DNA of 64,000 bases from Accumulibacter phosphatis (GCF_000024165.1 NC_013194.1:3472001-3536000), one strand, 5' to 3'; counted from the first letter of the stretch, positions 1 to 9,399 are shown. A program made the numbers and translations. The notes: a model not told the origin generated them from the letters alone.

Positions 1-718
1 AGGACCGTCGCGCTCCTGGCGAGCCGGTGGCTGTCTTTGCTGCTTTCCATTCTAGTCCACGGCCCAAGCGCTAAGTGCATGATCCGAAGTACATGATCGT
101 GTCTCGCTTCCGGCCGGCGGCGCAAACCAGCGCGGCGCCGAAGAGACGACGCCCCGACAACACCGACCGTCAGCATTATGCCCGGCCGGCCGGCTGACCT
201 ACGCCCGCGTACCGGCGCAGCGAGGATGAGGGCCCGCCGCGCATCCGCAACGGTCGCTGGCGCGTATACCCGGATAAGTGCCTCGTCCGCCGACCCCCGA
301 TCTCAACGCCCGCGGCCTGGCGCCTCTCTACCAAGCGCTCACCCATAACCCCCGAAAGGGATCGACATGCCGATCATGACCAACGACGCGAGCCCGACGG
401 GGCAACCCGGTCGCCGCGGGCGTCCCTTCCGCGCAGGGACAGTCCGCCGGGAAGGCAGACCAAGCCGACACCGACGGCGAACGTCCCGACCAGCGTCGCC
501 CGCGGCAAACGCAAGCGCGCGGGGCAGCAGTTCCGGCTTCTTCACGCGCCCAGCCAATGTCGCCACGCACCCTTGGTGAGCCCGACGCGGCTTCCTCACC
601 GCCGCCCGGCGTGGGCAGTGGCCGCCACGCCAGCGACGAGCACGCCGTGCGAGCGTCGGCAGACGGTAGATTGGCCAGGGCGTTTGGCGGCGTGCCGATC
701 ATCGGGCAGAATGCACCC
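1..718. other. no recognisable gene
   Basis: I see no supported gene in this stretch. Short open frames exist on both strands, for example a 70-codon frame at 367-579, but their Arg/Pro/Ser-rich composition is what random GC-rich DNA gives and none shows a domain. The last part presumably carries the promoter of the sigma-factor operon that starts at 719. I cannot identify a convincing -35/-10 pair or an ECF-type promoter in it. Confidence 0.5.
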
Positions 719-1399
719 ATGCCAGAGATAGATCAGAGCAGGAAAATCGACGAGGCCGAGCCAAGCACAGCCACGACGGCAGGCGAACCCGGCCCAACGA
801 TGGGCGAATCGCGACCGCGGCGACCGTTCGCCGACGAGGAGCGTCTGCAGGATTGGATCGCCCGCATGGTGCGCCAGGACCAGCAGGCCCTCGGCGAACT
901 CTACGAAACAATGGCCGGGCGCGTCTATGGGCTGGCGCTGCGCATCACCCGGCACGTGCAGACCGCCGAGGAGGTGACCGAGGATGCCTTCTGGCAGGTC
1001 TGGCGACAGGCGCCACGCTTCGACGCGACCCGCGGCAGTGCCGTGACCTGGATACTGACGATCACCCGGAGCCGCGCGCTGGATGCCCTGCGCCGCAGCG
1101 ATCCCGCCGAACCACTCGACGAGGAGTGCCTCGCCGACCTCCAGGCGGGCAGCGACCCGCAGGATCTCCTGGCCGCCGTACAGCGCGAACACCGCCTGCA
1201 TGCCGCCTTGCGCAACCTCGATCCGCTGCCCCGCCAACTGGTCGCGCTCGCCTTCTTTCGTGGCCTGTCGCACGAAGAAATCGCGAGCCAGACGTCCTTG
1301 CCGCTTGGCACTGTCAAGTCGCACATCCGGCGCGCGCTCCTTCGCCTGCGCCAGTTGCTCGGCGCCGATGACCCCCATTCCCCAATGGTGACCCCATGA
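719..1399 (+). CDS. ECF-type RNA polymerase sigma factor (SigK/RpoE-like)
   Basis: This 226-residue protein has the two-domain ECF sigma layout. Region 2 contains VYGLALRITRH followed by AEEVTEDAFWQVWRQAPRFD and the SRALDALRR segment. Region 4 contains LPRQLVALAFFRGLSHEEIA and the helix-turn-helix piece GTVKSHIRRALLRLR. The N-terminal 45 residues are low complexity. ATG 719 is chosen because the upstream part of the longer frame (from 557) looks non-coding; ATG 797 is an alternative. The stop overlaps the start of the cupin gene (ATGA), so the pair is translationally coupled. This is the usual arrangement of an ECF factor with its cognate anti-sigma factor. The family assignment is solid; the regulon is unknown. 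Confidence 0.88.
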   Translation: MPEIDQSRKIDEAEPSTATTAGEPGPTMGESRPRRPFADEERLQDWIARMVRQDQQALGELYETMAGRVYGLALRITRHVQTAEEVTEDAFWQVWRQAPRFDATRGSAVTWILTITRSRALDALRRSDPAEPLDEECLADLQAGSDPQDLLAAVQREHRLHAALRNLDPLPRQLVALAFFRGLSHEEIASQTSLPLGTVKSHIRRALLRLRQLLGADDPHSPMVTP

Positions 1400-2253
1400 A
1401 CAGCGAGCCCAAGGATTACGCGGACGCCACCGATGACGATGGCGCCGAGCGGGAAATCAGTAGTCTGATCTGCGACGGACTGGCGGCCATCGAGCTGCCG
1501 GCAGCGCAGCGGGCCGGACTTCGCCAGGCGCTGCTTGAGCGGGTCGGGGAAAGCGTTCGCCGACATGCGCGCTTGCTCGTCGTGCGCAACGGTGACGGCA
1601 TCTGGCGAGCGGTGAAGGCCGGAATCCGCGCCAAACTCCTCTGGGAAGGTCCAGAAGGAGCCTCGGTACTGATCGAATTCGCCCCCGGTGCAGGTCTGCC
1701 CGTACACCGCCACCACCATCTTGAGGAGGGCATCGTCCTCCACGGCCGACTGCAACTGGGTGATCTTGAACTCGGCCCGGGCGACTATCACGTCTCACCG
1801 GCCGGCAGTCGCCATGGTCGCATTTCATCACCCGACGGGGGGCTGGCGTACCTGCGCGGCACCTCGCTGGGACGCGCGAAAGCAGTCATCGGTGAGTTGC
1901 TTGGGGGTCTGGTGCCGGGCAAGGGGCCCGCGGTACACACCATTCGAGCCAACCAGGGTGATTGGCGCGGCATTGCACCGGGCGCCGAGGAGAGAATCGT
2001 CTGGCGTGACGGCGACACGGTCTCTCGGTTCATCCGTCTGGCACCGGGAAGCCGCCTCGCCCGCCACGCGCATGCCGGCAATGAAGAGTGCATGATGATC
2101 ACCGGCGACGCCTTCTTCGGCGACCTGCTGGTGCAGGCCGGAGAGTTCCACCTGGCGCCCGCCGGCAGCGAGCACGGCGAGGTCAGCAGCGACAACGGCG
2201 CCCTGCTCTTCGTGCGCGGCCGCCCTCCGCTGCCTCTGCCGCCGGGACCGTGA
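1396..2253 (+). CDS. double-cupin ChrR-like protein, putative anti-sigma factor
   Basis: The 285-residue protein carries two cupin domains. The first (about residues 90-150) has the metal-site pattern HRHHHLEEGIVLHG and GDYHVSPAGSRHG. The second (about 205-275) has HAHAGNEECMMITGDAFFGD and a matching GSEHG. ChrR-type anti-sigma factors of RpoE-like systems use such a cupin for sensing, plus an N-terminal zinc-binding HxxxCxxC anti-sigma domain. Here the N-terminal 80 residues hold only one Cys and no such motif, so the anti-sigma role is inferred from the 4-base overlap with the upstream sigma gene. The next gene also overlaps by four bases (GTGA), which indicates one operon. A stand-alone cupin enzyme is the alternative. 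Confidence 0.78.
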   Translation: MNSEPKDYADATDDDGAEREISSLICDGLAAIELPAAQRAGLRQALLERVGESVRRHARLLVVRNGDGIWRAVKAGIRAKLLWEGPEGASVLIEFAPGAGLPVHRHHHLEEGIVLHGRLQLGDLELGPGDYHVSPAGSRHGRISSPDGGLAYLRGTSLGRAKAVIGELLGGLVPGKGPAVHTIRANQGDWRGIAPGAEERIVWRDGDTVSRFIRLAPGSRLARHAHAGNEECMMITGDAFFGDLLVQAGEFHLAPAGSEHGEVSSDNGALLFVRGRPPLPLPPGP

Positions 2254-2774
2254 GCCGGCGCCTGGTACTGATCAGCCGCTGGCGTCTGGAGACTTCCCGG
2301 GAGCGCCTCTGGGAACTGCTCGTCGATCCGCTTGGCTGGCCACGCTGGTGGCCGCATCTGGTCGGCGTCAGGCGAGTCGCCAGCGGCGACAGTGACGGTA
2401 TTGGTACGGGATATGCCTTTCGCTGGCGCAGCGGCATCGGTTACACAGTCCGTATCGTGATGACCACCCGCCGGGCCGACGCCCCACGGGAACTCGAGGG
2501 GACAGCCAACGGCGACCTGAGCGGCATCGGCCTGTGGGTAATCGAAGAAGACCCCCCGAGCGCCGTACGCCTCACCTACCGCTGGGACGTCGAACTGAGG
2601 AAACCCTGGATGCGCTGCCTGGCGCCGCTGCTACGGCGCGTCTTCGCTCGGCGTCACTTCGCGGTAATGGCGGGCGGCGCCGCCGGGATGGCCAGGGAAC
2701 TCGCCTGCCGCGTCTCGGATATCGAGGAGTGGTCGGCGATCAGCCCCGTACCCGACGCCACGAGGAACCGCTGA
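2250..2774 (+). CDS. SRPBCC (START-like/polyketide cyclase) family protein
   Basis: The 174-residue product begins with the strand-helix typical of the SRPBCC fold (LVLISRWRLETSRERLWELL) and then the WPRWWPHLVGVRRV segment, both common in the polyketide-cyclase/dehydrase branch that binds hydrophobic ligands. I chose GTG 2250 because it overlaps the stop of the cupin gene (GTGA) and the fold begins right after it. The longer frame from 2088 would run through the cupin gene. Third gene of the sigma/cupin operon, so probably a target or accessory of that regulon. The ligand cannot be told from sequence. Confidence 0.75.
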   Translation: MSRRLVLISRWRLETSRERLWELLVDPLGWPRWWPHLVGVRRVASGDSDGIGTGYAFRWRSGIGYTVRIVMTTRRADAPRELEGTANGDLSGIGLWVIEEDPPSAVRLTYRWDVELRKPWMRCLAPLLRRVFARRHFAVMAGGAAGMARELACRVSDIEEWSAISPVPDATRNR

Positions 2775-3138
2775 GCAGTCGTCGAGCGATCGCTTCCTGC
2801 CCGCCCGACACAAGGCAACGAATCTCGCTGACGACCCTTTTCCGCCCTGCCCCGGCGCCGCCGATCGATGGCATGCCGTGTGGATTGTCGGGCGCCAGGC
2901 GCTTGTCGGTGCAACCAATCCGCCGGTCATGCGTTGACATGTCTTGTCGACCTGGCCAAGGGTGAACGGCGTATCCTATGCAATCAGTCCCGCCGCACGC
3001 GCCTGCTCGCTACCCTGCTTCCAGCAGACCTGTCCGCGTCAAGCGGGGCGCACGGCATCATGCGGCCGCGACGACCATGCCTTGCGCGTGGTCCGAGCTT
3101 TTTCGATCCATCTCGACTTGCCTTCTGGGAGTAAGCAA
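2775..3138. other. intergenic region, no gene seen
   Basis: This spacer lies between the sigma operon and the OmpA-domain gene. A TTGACA hexamer occurs at 2934-2939, but I find no -10 box at a normal distance, so no promoter is called. Open frames crossing the region are Arg/Cys-rich and look spurious. Confidence 0.45.
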
Positions 3139-3693
3139 ATGAAATATGTCGCGATTCTGGGGCTGGCCTGCTGCACGCTGGTTCCGGTAGTCTCGTTCGC
3201 ACAGGCTGAGCGAGTCCTCAAGCCCGAGGAAATCAATGAGAGGGCGCTGGTCGATCTGCTCTCTCCGGAAGCAACGGTGGCGCCAGCAGCACGCAAGACG
3301 CGTGCGATCAGCGTCACCCGCGACGAAAGCTCGCTACCGGCCGCCAAACCGGCGGCAGCGTCGTTGTTGATCATCTTCGAAACCAACTCGGCGAGCTTGA
3401 CGCCGAAAGGCAAGCAGTCGCTCGACGTCGTCGGGCGAGCGCTCAACTCGGAGAAGCTGACGGCCTACAAGTTTGCAATCGAAGGGCACTCCGACCCGCG
3501 TGGCGGCGAGGACTACAACCTGCGGCTATCGCAGGCGCGAGCGGAGAGCGTCGTCGGCTATCTCGAACAGAGCCATCAGATCGAGCCGGCGCGCCTTAAG
3601 CCGGTCGGCAAAGGTCCGACGCAACTCCTCAATCCCGCCCGTCCGGAAGCCCCTGAAAACCGCCGCGTAACCATCAAGCGACTCGACAACTAG
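3139..3693 (+). CDS. OmpA-domain envelope protein
   Basis: The protein has 184 residues with a signal peptide of about 22 residues ending in VVSFAQA. A linker of about 55 residues leads to a C-terminal OmpA domain (about residues 75-184). The domain has the opening strand LLIIFETNSASLTPKGKQSL, the peptidoglycan-contact region EGHSDPRGGEDYNLRLSQAR, and the closing ENRRVTIKR. Such domains bind diaminopimelate-containing peptidoglycan in the periplasm. No outer-membrane barrel is present. The start has an AAGC-type upstream sequence of moderate quality and a good signal peptide. The gene converges on the Ser/Thr kinase gene at 3727 with a 33-base gap. Confidence 0.88.
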   Translation: MKYVAILGLACCTLVPVVSFAQAERVLKPEEINERALVDLLSPEATVAPAARKTRAISVTRDESSLPAAKPAAASLLIIFETNSASLTPKGKQSLDVVGRALNSEKLTAYKFAIEGHSDPRGGEDYNLRLSQARAESVVGYLEQSHQIEPARLKPVGKGPTQLLNPARPEAPENRRVTIKRLDN

Positions 3694-3726
3694 GCTGGAC
3701 CGCGAAGGCAGCAAAGCGCTGGCGGC

Positions 3727-5613
3727 TCACTCGATCTCTTCGATCGCAAACAGCGCGGCGCCATAGCCGGACGAGCAAGTACGGCCCGCAGGACAGACCA
3801 CCTTGCCAGCAAAAGGATTGGCCGCGCCTGCGGCTGACTGCATGGCGACTTTCTCGGCCGCCTTGCGCGGAAACTGGGCAAAGGGATCGACCTTCTTCAG
3901 GCCCGCGGCAGAAAAATCGCGCCGGTTCTCGGACACGATGGCGACGAAACGATTGCTTCCCGGTGGCCCGCTGGCCGTCATCGCCCAGCCCGGTCGAGGC
4001 AGGCTCAGTTCGCCATCACCCGCGATGCCGTTGTCGGCGTCGATCGCGTTGGGGAACAGCAAGTTGAACTGCCCGTCCGTGCCCACCATCAGGACGTAAA
4101 CATAGCCGGCCTTCAGCGAAGTGATCCGAAAACGGAGCTTGTCCGTGCCGATCCTGACCTTCGCTTTTTCCGGCACCACCGCCACCCGAGCATTGGTATC
4201 GCGCTGCTGGTAGATCTCCTGCAGCATGTCGAGCGGATCGAAAGCCTTCGCGGCGTGCTTGGCCGAATCGGTCGCTCCGTTCTTTCCGAGCAGCATGTCC
4301 ACCAGTTGCTGCTCCGTCACGCCCTTGCGGTCCGCGGTCTGCACCTGCGCGGCCGGCAGCGGCGATTCACTGGCGCCGGATGTGGCCTGAACGGCAGCCG
4401 CAGGCGCGGCAGGAGCTGCCACCGGCGCGGCACCAGGCGCCTCGGCGGGTGGCGGAACGGGCTTGGCCACCGCTGGCAGCGGCCCCTCCGGCTTCGGCTG
4501 CAGTACGTACAGCGCGCCGGCAGCGGCGACCAGCAGGGCGCCGACACCCGCCGCAATCAGCGGCATCCTGCTGGCTTGCTGGCTGCCCGCTTGCGGCGTC
4601 ACCGGCGTTGCCTTGACCTCGCTCGCGGCCGGCTTGGCATCGGGAACCTGGCTCAAGCCCAGAAGGGCACGAAACTCGCTGACGCTCTGCGGGCGATCCT
4701 CCGGCTTGACGGCCAGGGCGCGATCGATGGCGTACAGGAAGGAGTCGCTGTAACGGCCTGCCGCCGCCTTCGCCAGCGGCACCATGGTGTCCTTGATCGA
4801 ACGACCGACCGACGGCATCGGCGGCCGGCCGGTGATGGCGTTATAAACGACGGCTGCCAGGGCATAGAGGTCGGTCCAGGCGCCCTGCTTGACGTGCGGC
4901 ACTTCAGCATACTGTTCCAGCGGCGCGTAGCCCGGCTTGAGAATGACGGTCAGCGCTTGCGTCCGGTCGCTGATGACGCGTCGGGCCGCACCGAAGTCGA
5001 GCAGGAGTGGTCTCCCGTCCGTCAGCAGGAGGATGTTGTCGGGGGCGATGTCGCGGTGAAAACAGTTGGCGTGGTGCAGCACTTCCAGTGCTTCCAGCAA
5101 GGGGTCGATCACTCCCCGCAGCCAGGCCTCGTCCGGGGGCCCGGGCATTTTCTGCAAGGACTGCTTGAGCGTCACACCCTCGTAGAACGGCATCACCATA
5201 TAGGCCGTGCCATTGCCTTCCCAGAATCGATAGACCTTGACCAGTGACCGATGGTCGAACTGGGCCAGCATCCGCGCTTCATTGACAAAGCTGCGCAGGC
5301 CGATGGCAAAGGTCTCGGCGAGGCGCGAGGACTTGACCGCCACCGTCAGACCCTCGATGCGCGCCGCCAGCGACGAGGGCATGTATTCCTTCAGCGCCAC
5401 CAGCCGACCCAGCGAGTGATCGTTGGCGAGGTAGACAATTCCGAAGCCGCCAATGCCGATCAGGTCGATGATTTCAAATTCATCGATCTTGGTGCCTTCC
5501 GGCAGCGCGTTGTTGTCGGGCTCGCTGCCCGCAGCAGCATCCGCACCCGGAGTCGGCGACGCCGCCAGCGGACGCTGGACCCAAGTCCTTTCGTATTCTT
5601 CTGATTCAGACAT
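3727..5613 (-). CDS. membrane Ser/Thr protein kinase with DUF4384-like C-terminal domain
   Basis: The 628-residue protein has a Hanks-type kinase domain at about 45-320. Visible motifs are the glycine loop GIGGFGIVY, the ATP lysine in ALKEYMP (Lys75), the catalytic loop HRDIAPDN (Asp188) and DFGAAR (Asp206). All catalytic residues are present, so it should be active. A single membrane span (about 351-371, LIAAGVGALLVAAAGALYV) is followed by a Pro/Ala-rich linker and a periplasmic domain (about 480-590) resembling DUF4384 (LRFRITSLKAGYVYVLMVG, NLLFPNA). ATG 5613 is preferred over the longer frame from 5652 because a purine-rich ACAGGG stretch precedes it. It is the last gene of the three-gene minus-strand cluster, 78 bases after the nSTAND gene. 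Confidence 0.9.
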   Translation of the reverse strand: MSESEEYERTWVQRPLAASPTPGADAAAGSEPDNNALPEGTKIDEFEIIDLIGIGGFGIVYLANDHSLGRLVALKEYMPSSLAARIEGLTVAVKSSRLAETFAIGLRSFVNEARMLAQFDHRSLVKVYRFWEGNGTAYMVMPFYEGVTLKQSLQKMPGPPDEAWLRGVIDPLLEALEVLHHANCFHRDIAPDNILLLTDGRPLLLDFGAARRVISDRTQALTVILKPGYAPLEQYAEVPHVKQGAWTDLYALAAVVYNAITGRPPMPSVGRSIKDTMVPLAKAAAGRYSDSFLYAIDRALAVKPEDRPQSVSEFRALLGLSQVPDAKPAASEVKATPVTPQAGSQQASRMPLIAAGVGALLVAAAGALYVLQPKPEGPLPAVAKPVPPPAEAPGAAPVAAPAAPAAAVQATSGASESPLPAAQVQTADRKGVTEQQLVDMLLGKNGATDSAKHAAKAFDPLDMLQEIYQQRDTNARVAVVPEKAKVRIGTDKLRFRITSLKAGYVYVLMVGTDGQFNLLFPNAIDADNGIAGDGELSLPRPGWAMTASGPPGSNRFVAIVSENRRDFSAAGLKKVDPFAQFPRKAAEKVAMQSAAGAANPFAGKVVCPAGRTCSSGYGAALFAIEEIE

Positions 5614-5691
5614 CGAAATCCCTGTTCTAGGCAACGCGGCCAAGCACGTCATTCTGCCGCAGTTTGCCGACCTGGCAAAGCAATCGGCTGA

Positions 5692-8600
5692 TCATCCGGC
5701 CGGCGGGCAGAGTTCTGCCGGAACTACCGTCCCTCGATTATCCGCCGGAATCGGCAGTCCGGGGCACTGGCAGACATAGGGGATGTTTGCCGACACCACC
5801 TCCCGCCATTCCTGGCGACTCAAGTTGCGCCCGACCCGCGCGCAGAGTTCCGCCGTCCAGGCGCTGCGCGCAGGCCAAGAGCGCACCGGCTCGCCACCGC
5901 TCGCCGAGACGATGCGGGTACCGCCCTCGCCGCTGCCCACGGCAAGCACCGGGCCCTGATGGCCGCTCAGAGGGACACCGATCGCCCGGCCCGTCGTCGC
6001 ATCCCACAGACGCAGCGTGCGGTCTCCGCTTCCCGAAATGATGAAGCTGCCGTCCTCGCTGAAAGTGACGCTACGCACCGACCCCTCATGTCCCTTCATC
6101 GGTACGCCGACCGCCAGTCCGGTGGTCGTGTCCCACAGTCGCAAGCTGCCGTCGCTACTGCCCGAAACGACATGCGTGCCGCTGTCGTCGAAGGCGACAC
6201 TGAGCACCGCATCATCATGGCCGGCCATCGGCGCGCCAATCGCCTGGCCGGTCCGCACGTCCCACAGGCGCAGGGTGCCGTCCCGCCCGCCGGAGACGAC
6301 GCGGGTGCCTTGACGGTCGAAGGCAACGCTGGTCACCCAGTTCTCGTGGCCCGTCAGCGGCGCACCGAGCGGCTGACCCGTACTCGCATCCCACAGGCGC
6401 ACGCTTCCGTCCTCGCTGCCCGAAACAATGCGCTGGCCCTGGCGGTCGAAGGCGACACTGCGCACGGCATCATGATGCCCGGTGAGCGGGGCGCCGATCG
6501 GTGCGCCGGTCCGGCCGTCCCAAAGCCGAAGTGTCCGGTCGGCACTTCCGGAGACGATGCGCTCGCCCTGCCAGTCGAAGGCGAGACTCGAGATCGAGTC
6601 CTCGTGACCTTCCATCGGCGCAGCCAGCGACTGCCCGGTCCTCGCCTCCCACAACCGCAGGATGCCACCCGCGCTGCCCGAAACGATGCGCGTGACGCCG
6701 CGGTCAAAGGCAAGGCTGAACACCGACTCCTTGTTCTCGGCGATCGGTAGCACAGCGGCGGCCGGCCCTTGTCCGACGGTCCAGAGGCGTAGCGTTCCGT
6801 CGTCACTACCGGAAACGATGCGCCTACCGTCGCCGCTGAACGCGACGCTGCGCACCTGGCCCAGATGACCTCTGCGCGGCACGCCGATCGCCTGCCCGGT
6901 CGTGGCATCCCACAGGCGCAGCGTCCGGTCCGAACTCCCCGAGACGATACGCGCCCCCTGACTATCGAAAGCCACGCTGCGCACGCCACGTTCGTGCCCG
7001 GTCATCGGCGCACCAATCGGCTGACCGCTGTTCGCGTCCCAGAGACGCAGGGTGCCGTCCTCGCTCCCCGAAACGACACGCGTGCTGTCGCGGCTGAAGG
7101 CGACGCCAAGCACCGAGTCGCGGTGGCCGTTCATCGGTGCGCCGATCGGCTTCAGCAGTCGGGCGTCCCACAGCCGTACGCTTCCGTCGACTCCGCCCGA
7201 GACGATGCGCAGCCCGTGATGGTCGAAGGCAACACTCGTCACCCAGATATCCTCGTGTCCGACCATCGGCGCGCCGATCGGCTGACCGTTGCCGGCATCC
7301 CACAAGCGCAGCGTCCCATCGACGCTTGCCGAGACGATGCGCTTGCCCTCGCTGTCGAAGGCGACGCTCGACACCCAGTCTTCATGGCCGACCAGCGGGG
7401 CGCCGATGGCCTGTCCTGTCTTCGCATCCCACTGGCGCAGCGTCTTGTCCTGACTGCCAGAAACGATCCGCGTACCGTCGCGGTCGAACGCCACGCTATC
7501 CACCCTGCCCTGGTGGCCCCTGATCGGCGGACCGATCGGCTGGCCGGTCGCCGTGTCCCAAAGACGCAAGCTCCCGTCGCCGCTGCCGGAGACCAGGCGG
7601 CTGCCGTCGGGACTGAAAGCGACCGCATTCACCTGCGCACCCACCTCGATGATCCTTTCGAGATCCCCAAGGGCCAGCAACTGACTCAGTATCGCGCCCT
7701 CGGTTTCCGTGTCGGCGGCAATCCGCTGTGAGGCGAGCAGTTTCAACAAGCCGGGCACTGCGCCACCCGCACGTGTCCCCGCCAGCATTCCCTGCGCCTC
7801 GGCACTGAGCCGCAGGCCCGTGGCGCGCTGCGACTCGAGGTTGGCACGGTTTCGCTCGCTCGCCGCCTTGTCGGCCGACCACAGCGCCCAACCCGCCGAT
7901 GCCACGGCAGCGACCAGCAGCAGCACCAGCACACCGCTCATCCGCGCCAGACGCGCACGGCTGCCTTCAGCCAGCTGCCGTGCTTCGGCCTCAGCATTGG
8001 CGCGCGCGCGCTGCTCTTCAGCCAGTTCCTCGGCGGCTATCCGCCGCTCGCGCTCGGTGGCCTCGCGGCGAGCCGCCTCCTCTCGCTCCAGTTCCTCCGC
8101 CGCATGCAGGCGCTGCAGTTCCTCCTGGTGCAGGCGTGCGTCACGCGCCTTGCGCACCACCCCGACCAGCCGGTCGTGGATCAGTTCGATCCGCTGCGTG
8201 CCAAGCTGCTGGTCCACACGCAGCAGGCGATGCCTGTCGGCAAGCAAGGACAGTTGCTCGCCGTTCAGAAAACCGTCCTGCAGCGCCTGTTCGACGGGAT
8301 AGCTGCCGCGATAGCGGTCGCCCTGAATCAGGTGCGTCTCGATGAAACGTGCCACGCCCTCCGGCATGCCGGCGAGGGCCTCGTCATAGAAGTCCTCGAG
8401 GATGTCCTGACCGGCCTGATTGAGCAGTTCGAGGTCGATCTTCCCGCCAGGCGCACGACGTTGATTGAGCTGATAACAACACAGGCTCAGCAGCACCGGC
8501 TCGACCACCGGCGGTGCGCCGGCCGTGGTCGAATCGAGGTTGCCGACGAAGTCGACGACCCGTTCGGCCACCCCCGACGCGAGGACCGCCACACCGGCGC

Positions 8601-9396
8601 ACCCGACGACTTCGACGGCCTGCTCGCGCGACATCGGCAACAGCCGCAGACGGTTGCGCAGCAATGACGGTACCTGCCGCTTCCAGCCCTGGACATCGGC
8701 CAGGAAATCCTCGCGAAAAGCCAGCACGATACGGTAGCGCTGCGATTGCAGGTCGAGGTCGGAGAGTGCTCGTCGTCCTCGCCCACCGACTGTCAGCTCG
8801 GCCGGTATGCGATTCTCGATCAGGTCGGCGAGGGCATCCAGGGTGGCCTGGCTACGCTGCGGATCCGCCTGCGCGCGCGAGAAGATCTCCTCGAACTGGT
8901 CGAAGACCAGTACGGGCGTCAGCGGGTAGTTGTCCCGGCTCCAGATTTCCAGTTGGCGACGATGCAAGTAGCACCAGAGCCCTTCGTCGTCGTTCTGGGC
9001 GGGAAAGTCCGCGCCCGCCACCGTCAGGGCCGCCTGCAGTTTCCGCGCCGCCTGCCTGAGCGGCGACAGCGGCGCCGCAGGATCGAAGTCGAGCCGCAAA
9101 TGCACCGGCAGGAAATGCCCGGCGCGCAGCAGCGGATAGAGCCCGGCCTGCAGCAGGGACGTCTTGCCGAGCCCCGACTTGCCATAGATGACGGTGAGCG
9201 GCGCCAGGCGAACCATGCGCAGCAGTTCGCCGCTCTCTTCGTCGCGACCGAAGAAGAACGCACGCGACGACTCGTCGTATGCCGCCAGGCCAGGCCAGGG
9301 AGCCTGTGCATCGAGTTCGATCGTAAGCGTCGCCCCAGCGGGCGACGACGCGTCGACCGCGGCGCCGTCGGTGGAAAGTGTCGGTGGAGTCGTCAT
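5692..9396 (-). CDS. membrane-anchored nSTAND1 ATPase with 14 WD40 repeats
   Basis: This 1,234-residue protein begins with an nSTAND1-type NTPase. It has the entry motif FFFGRDEESGELLRMV (47-62), Walker A GKSGLGKTSLL (72-82), Walker B PVLVFDQFEE (161-170) and an arginine-rich sensor region near 250. Residues 420-485 are a Glu/Arg/Ala-rich coiled coil, and one membrane span follows at about 487-506 (GVLVLLLVAAVASAGWALW). From about 587 to 1176 there are 14 WD40 repeats of about 43 residues, each with the pattern GH..VxSVAFD...RIVSGS.DGTLRLWD. Fourteen repeats would make two seven-bladed propellers. STAND ATPases are known as oligomerising switches with repeat-domain sensors. The start lies 3 bases after the stop of the TIR gene, so the two are coupled. 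Confidence 0.92.
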   Translation of the reverse strand: MTTPPTLSTDGAAVDASSPAGATLTIELDAQAPWPGLAAYDESSRAFFFGRDEESGELLRMVRLAPLTVIYGKSGLGKTSLLQAGLYPLLRAGHFLPVHLRLDFDPAAPLSPLRQAARKLQAALTVAGADFPAQNDDEGLWCYLHRRQLEIWSRDNYPLTPVLVFDQFEEIFSRAQADPQRSQATLDALADLIENRIPAELTVGGRGRRALSDLDLQSQRYRIVLAFREDFLADVQGWKRQVPSLLRNRLRLLPMSREQAVEVVGCAGVAVLASGVAERVVDFVGNLDSTTAGAPPVVEPVLLSLCCYQLNQRRAPGGKIDLELLNQAGQDILEDFYDEALAGMPEGVARFIETHLIQGDRYRGSYPVEQALQDGFLNGEQLSLLADRHRLLRVDQQLGTQRIELIHDRLVGVVRKARDARLHQEELQRLHAAEELEREEAARREATERERRIAAEELAEEQRARANAEAEARQLAEGSRARLARMSGVLVLLLVAAVASAGWALWSADKAASERNRANLESQRATGLRLSAEAQGMLAGTRAGGAVPGLLKLLASQRIAADTETEGAILSQLLALGDLERIIEVGAQVNAVAFSPDGSRLVSGSGDGSLRLWDTATGQPIGPPIRGHQGRVDSVAFDRDGTRIVSGSQDKTLRQWDAKTGQAIGAPLVGHEDWVSSVAFDSEGKRIVSASVDGTLRLWDAGNGQPIGAPMVGHEDIWVTSVAFDHHGLRIVSGGVDGSVRLWDARLLKPIGAPMNGHRDSVLGVAFSRDSTRVVSGSEDGTLRLWDANSGQPIGAPMTGHERGVRSVAFDSQGARIVSGSSDRTLRLWDATTGQAIGVPRRGHLGQVRSVAFSGDGRRIVSGSDDGTLRLWTVGQGPAAAVLPIAENKESVFSLAFDRGVTRIVSGSAGGILRLWEARTGQSLAAPMEGHEDSISSLAFDWQGERIVSGSADRTLRLWDGRTGAPIGAPLTGHHDAVRSVAFDRQGQRIVSGSEDGSVRLWDASTGQPLGAPLTGHENWVTSVAFDRQGTRVVSGGRDGTLRLWDVRTGQAIGAPMAGHDDAVLSVAFDDSGTHVVSGSSDGSLRLWDTTTGLAVGVPMKGHEGSVRSVTFSEDGSFIISGSGDRTLRLWDATTGRAIGVPLSGHQGPVLAVGSGEGGTRIVSASGGEPVRSWPARSAWTAELCARVGRNLSRQEWREVVSANIPYVCQCPGLPIPADNRGTVVPAELCPPAG
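5869..7638 (-). repeat. 14-copy WD40-coding tandem array (about 129 bp per unit)
   Basis: The 3' half of the nSTAND gene consists of 14 units of about 43 codons that stay very similar at DNA level. The recurring segments encode SGSxDGTLRLWD and TGQxIGAPxxGH. Repeats 7, 8 and 14 are the most diverged (LRLWTV, LRLWEA, VRSWPA). High similarity between units implies recent duplication or gene conversion, so copy number may vary between strains. Short-read assemblies could collapse it. Confidence 0.9.
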
Positions 9397-9399
9397 CGA

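Noticed and set aside
5869..7638. Regularly repeated DNA that could be mistaken for a CRISPR array
   Set aside because: Units are contiguous, about 129 bp, in frame, and encode WD40 repeats; there are no unique spacers.
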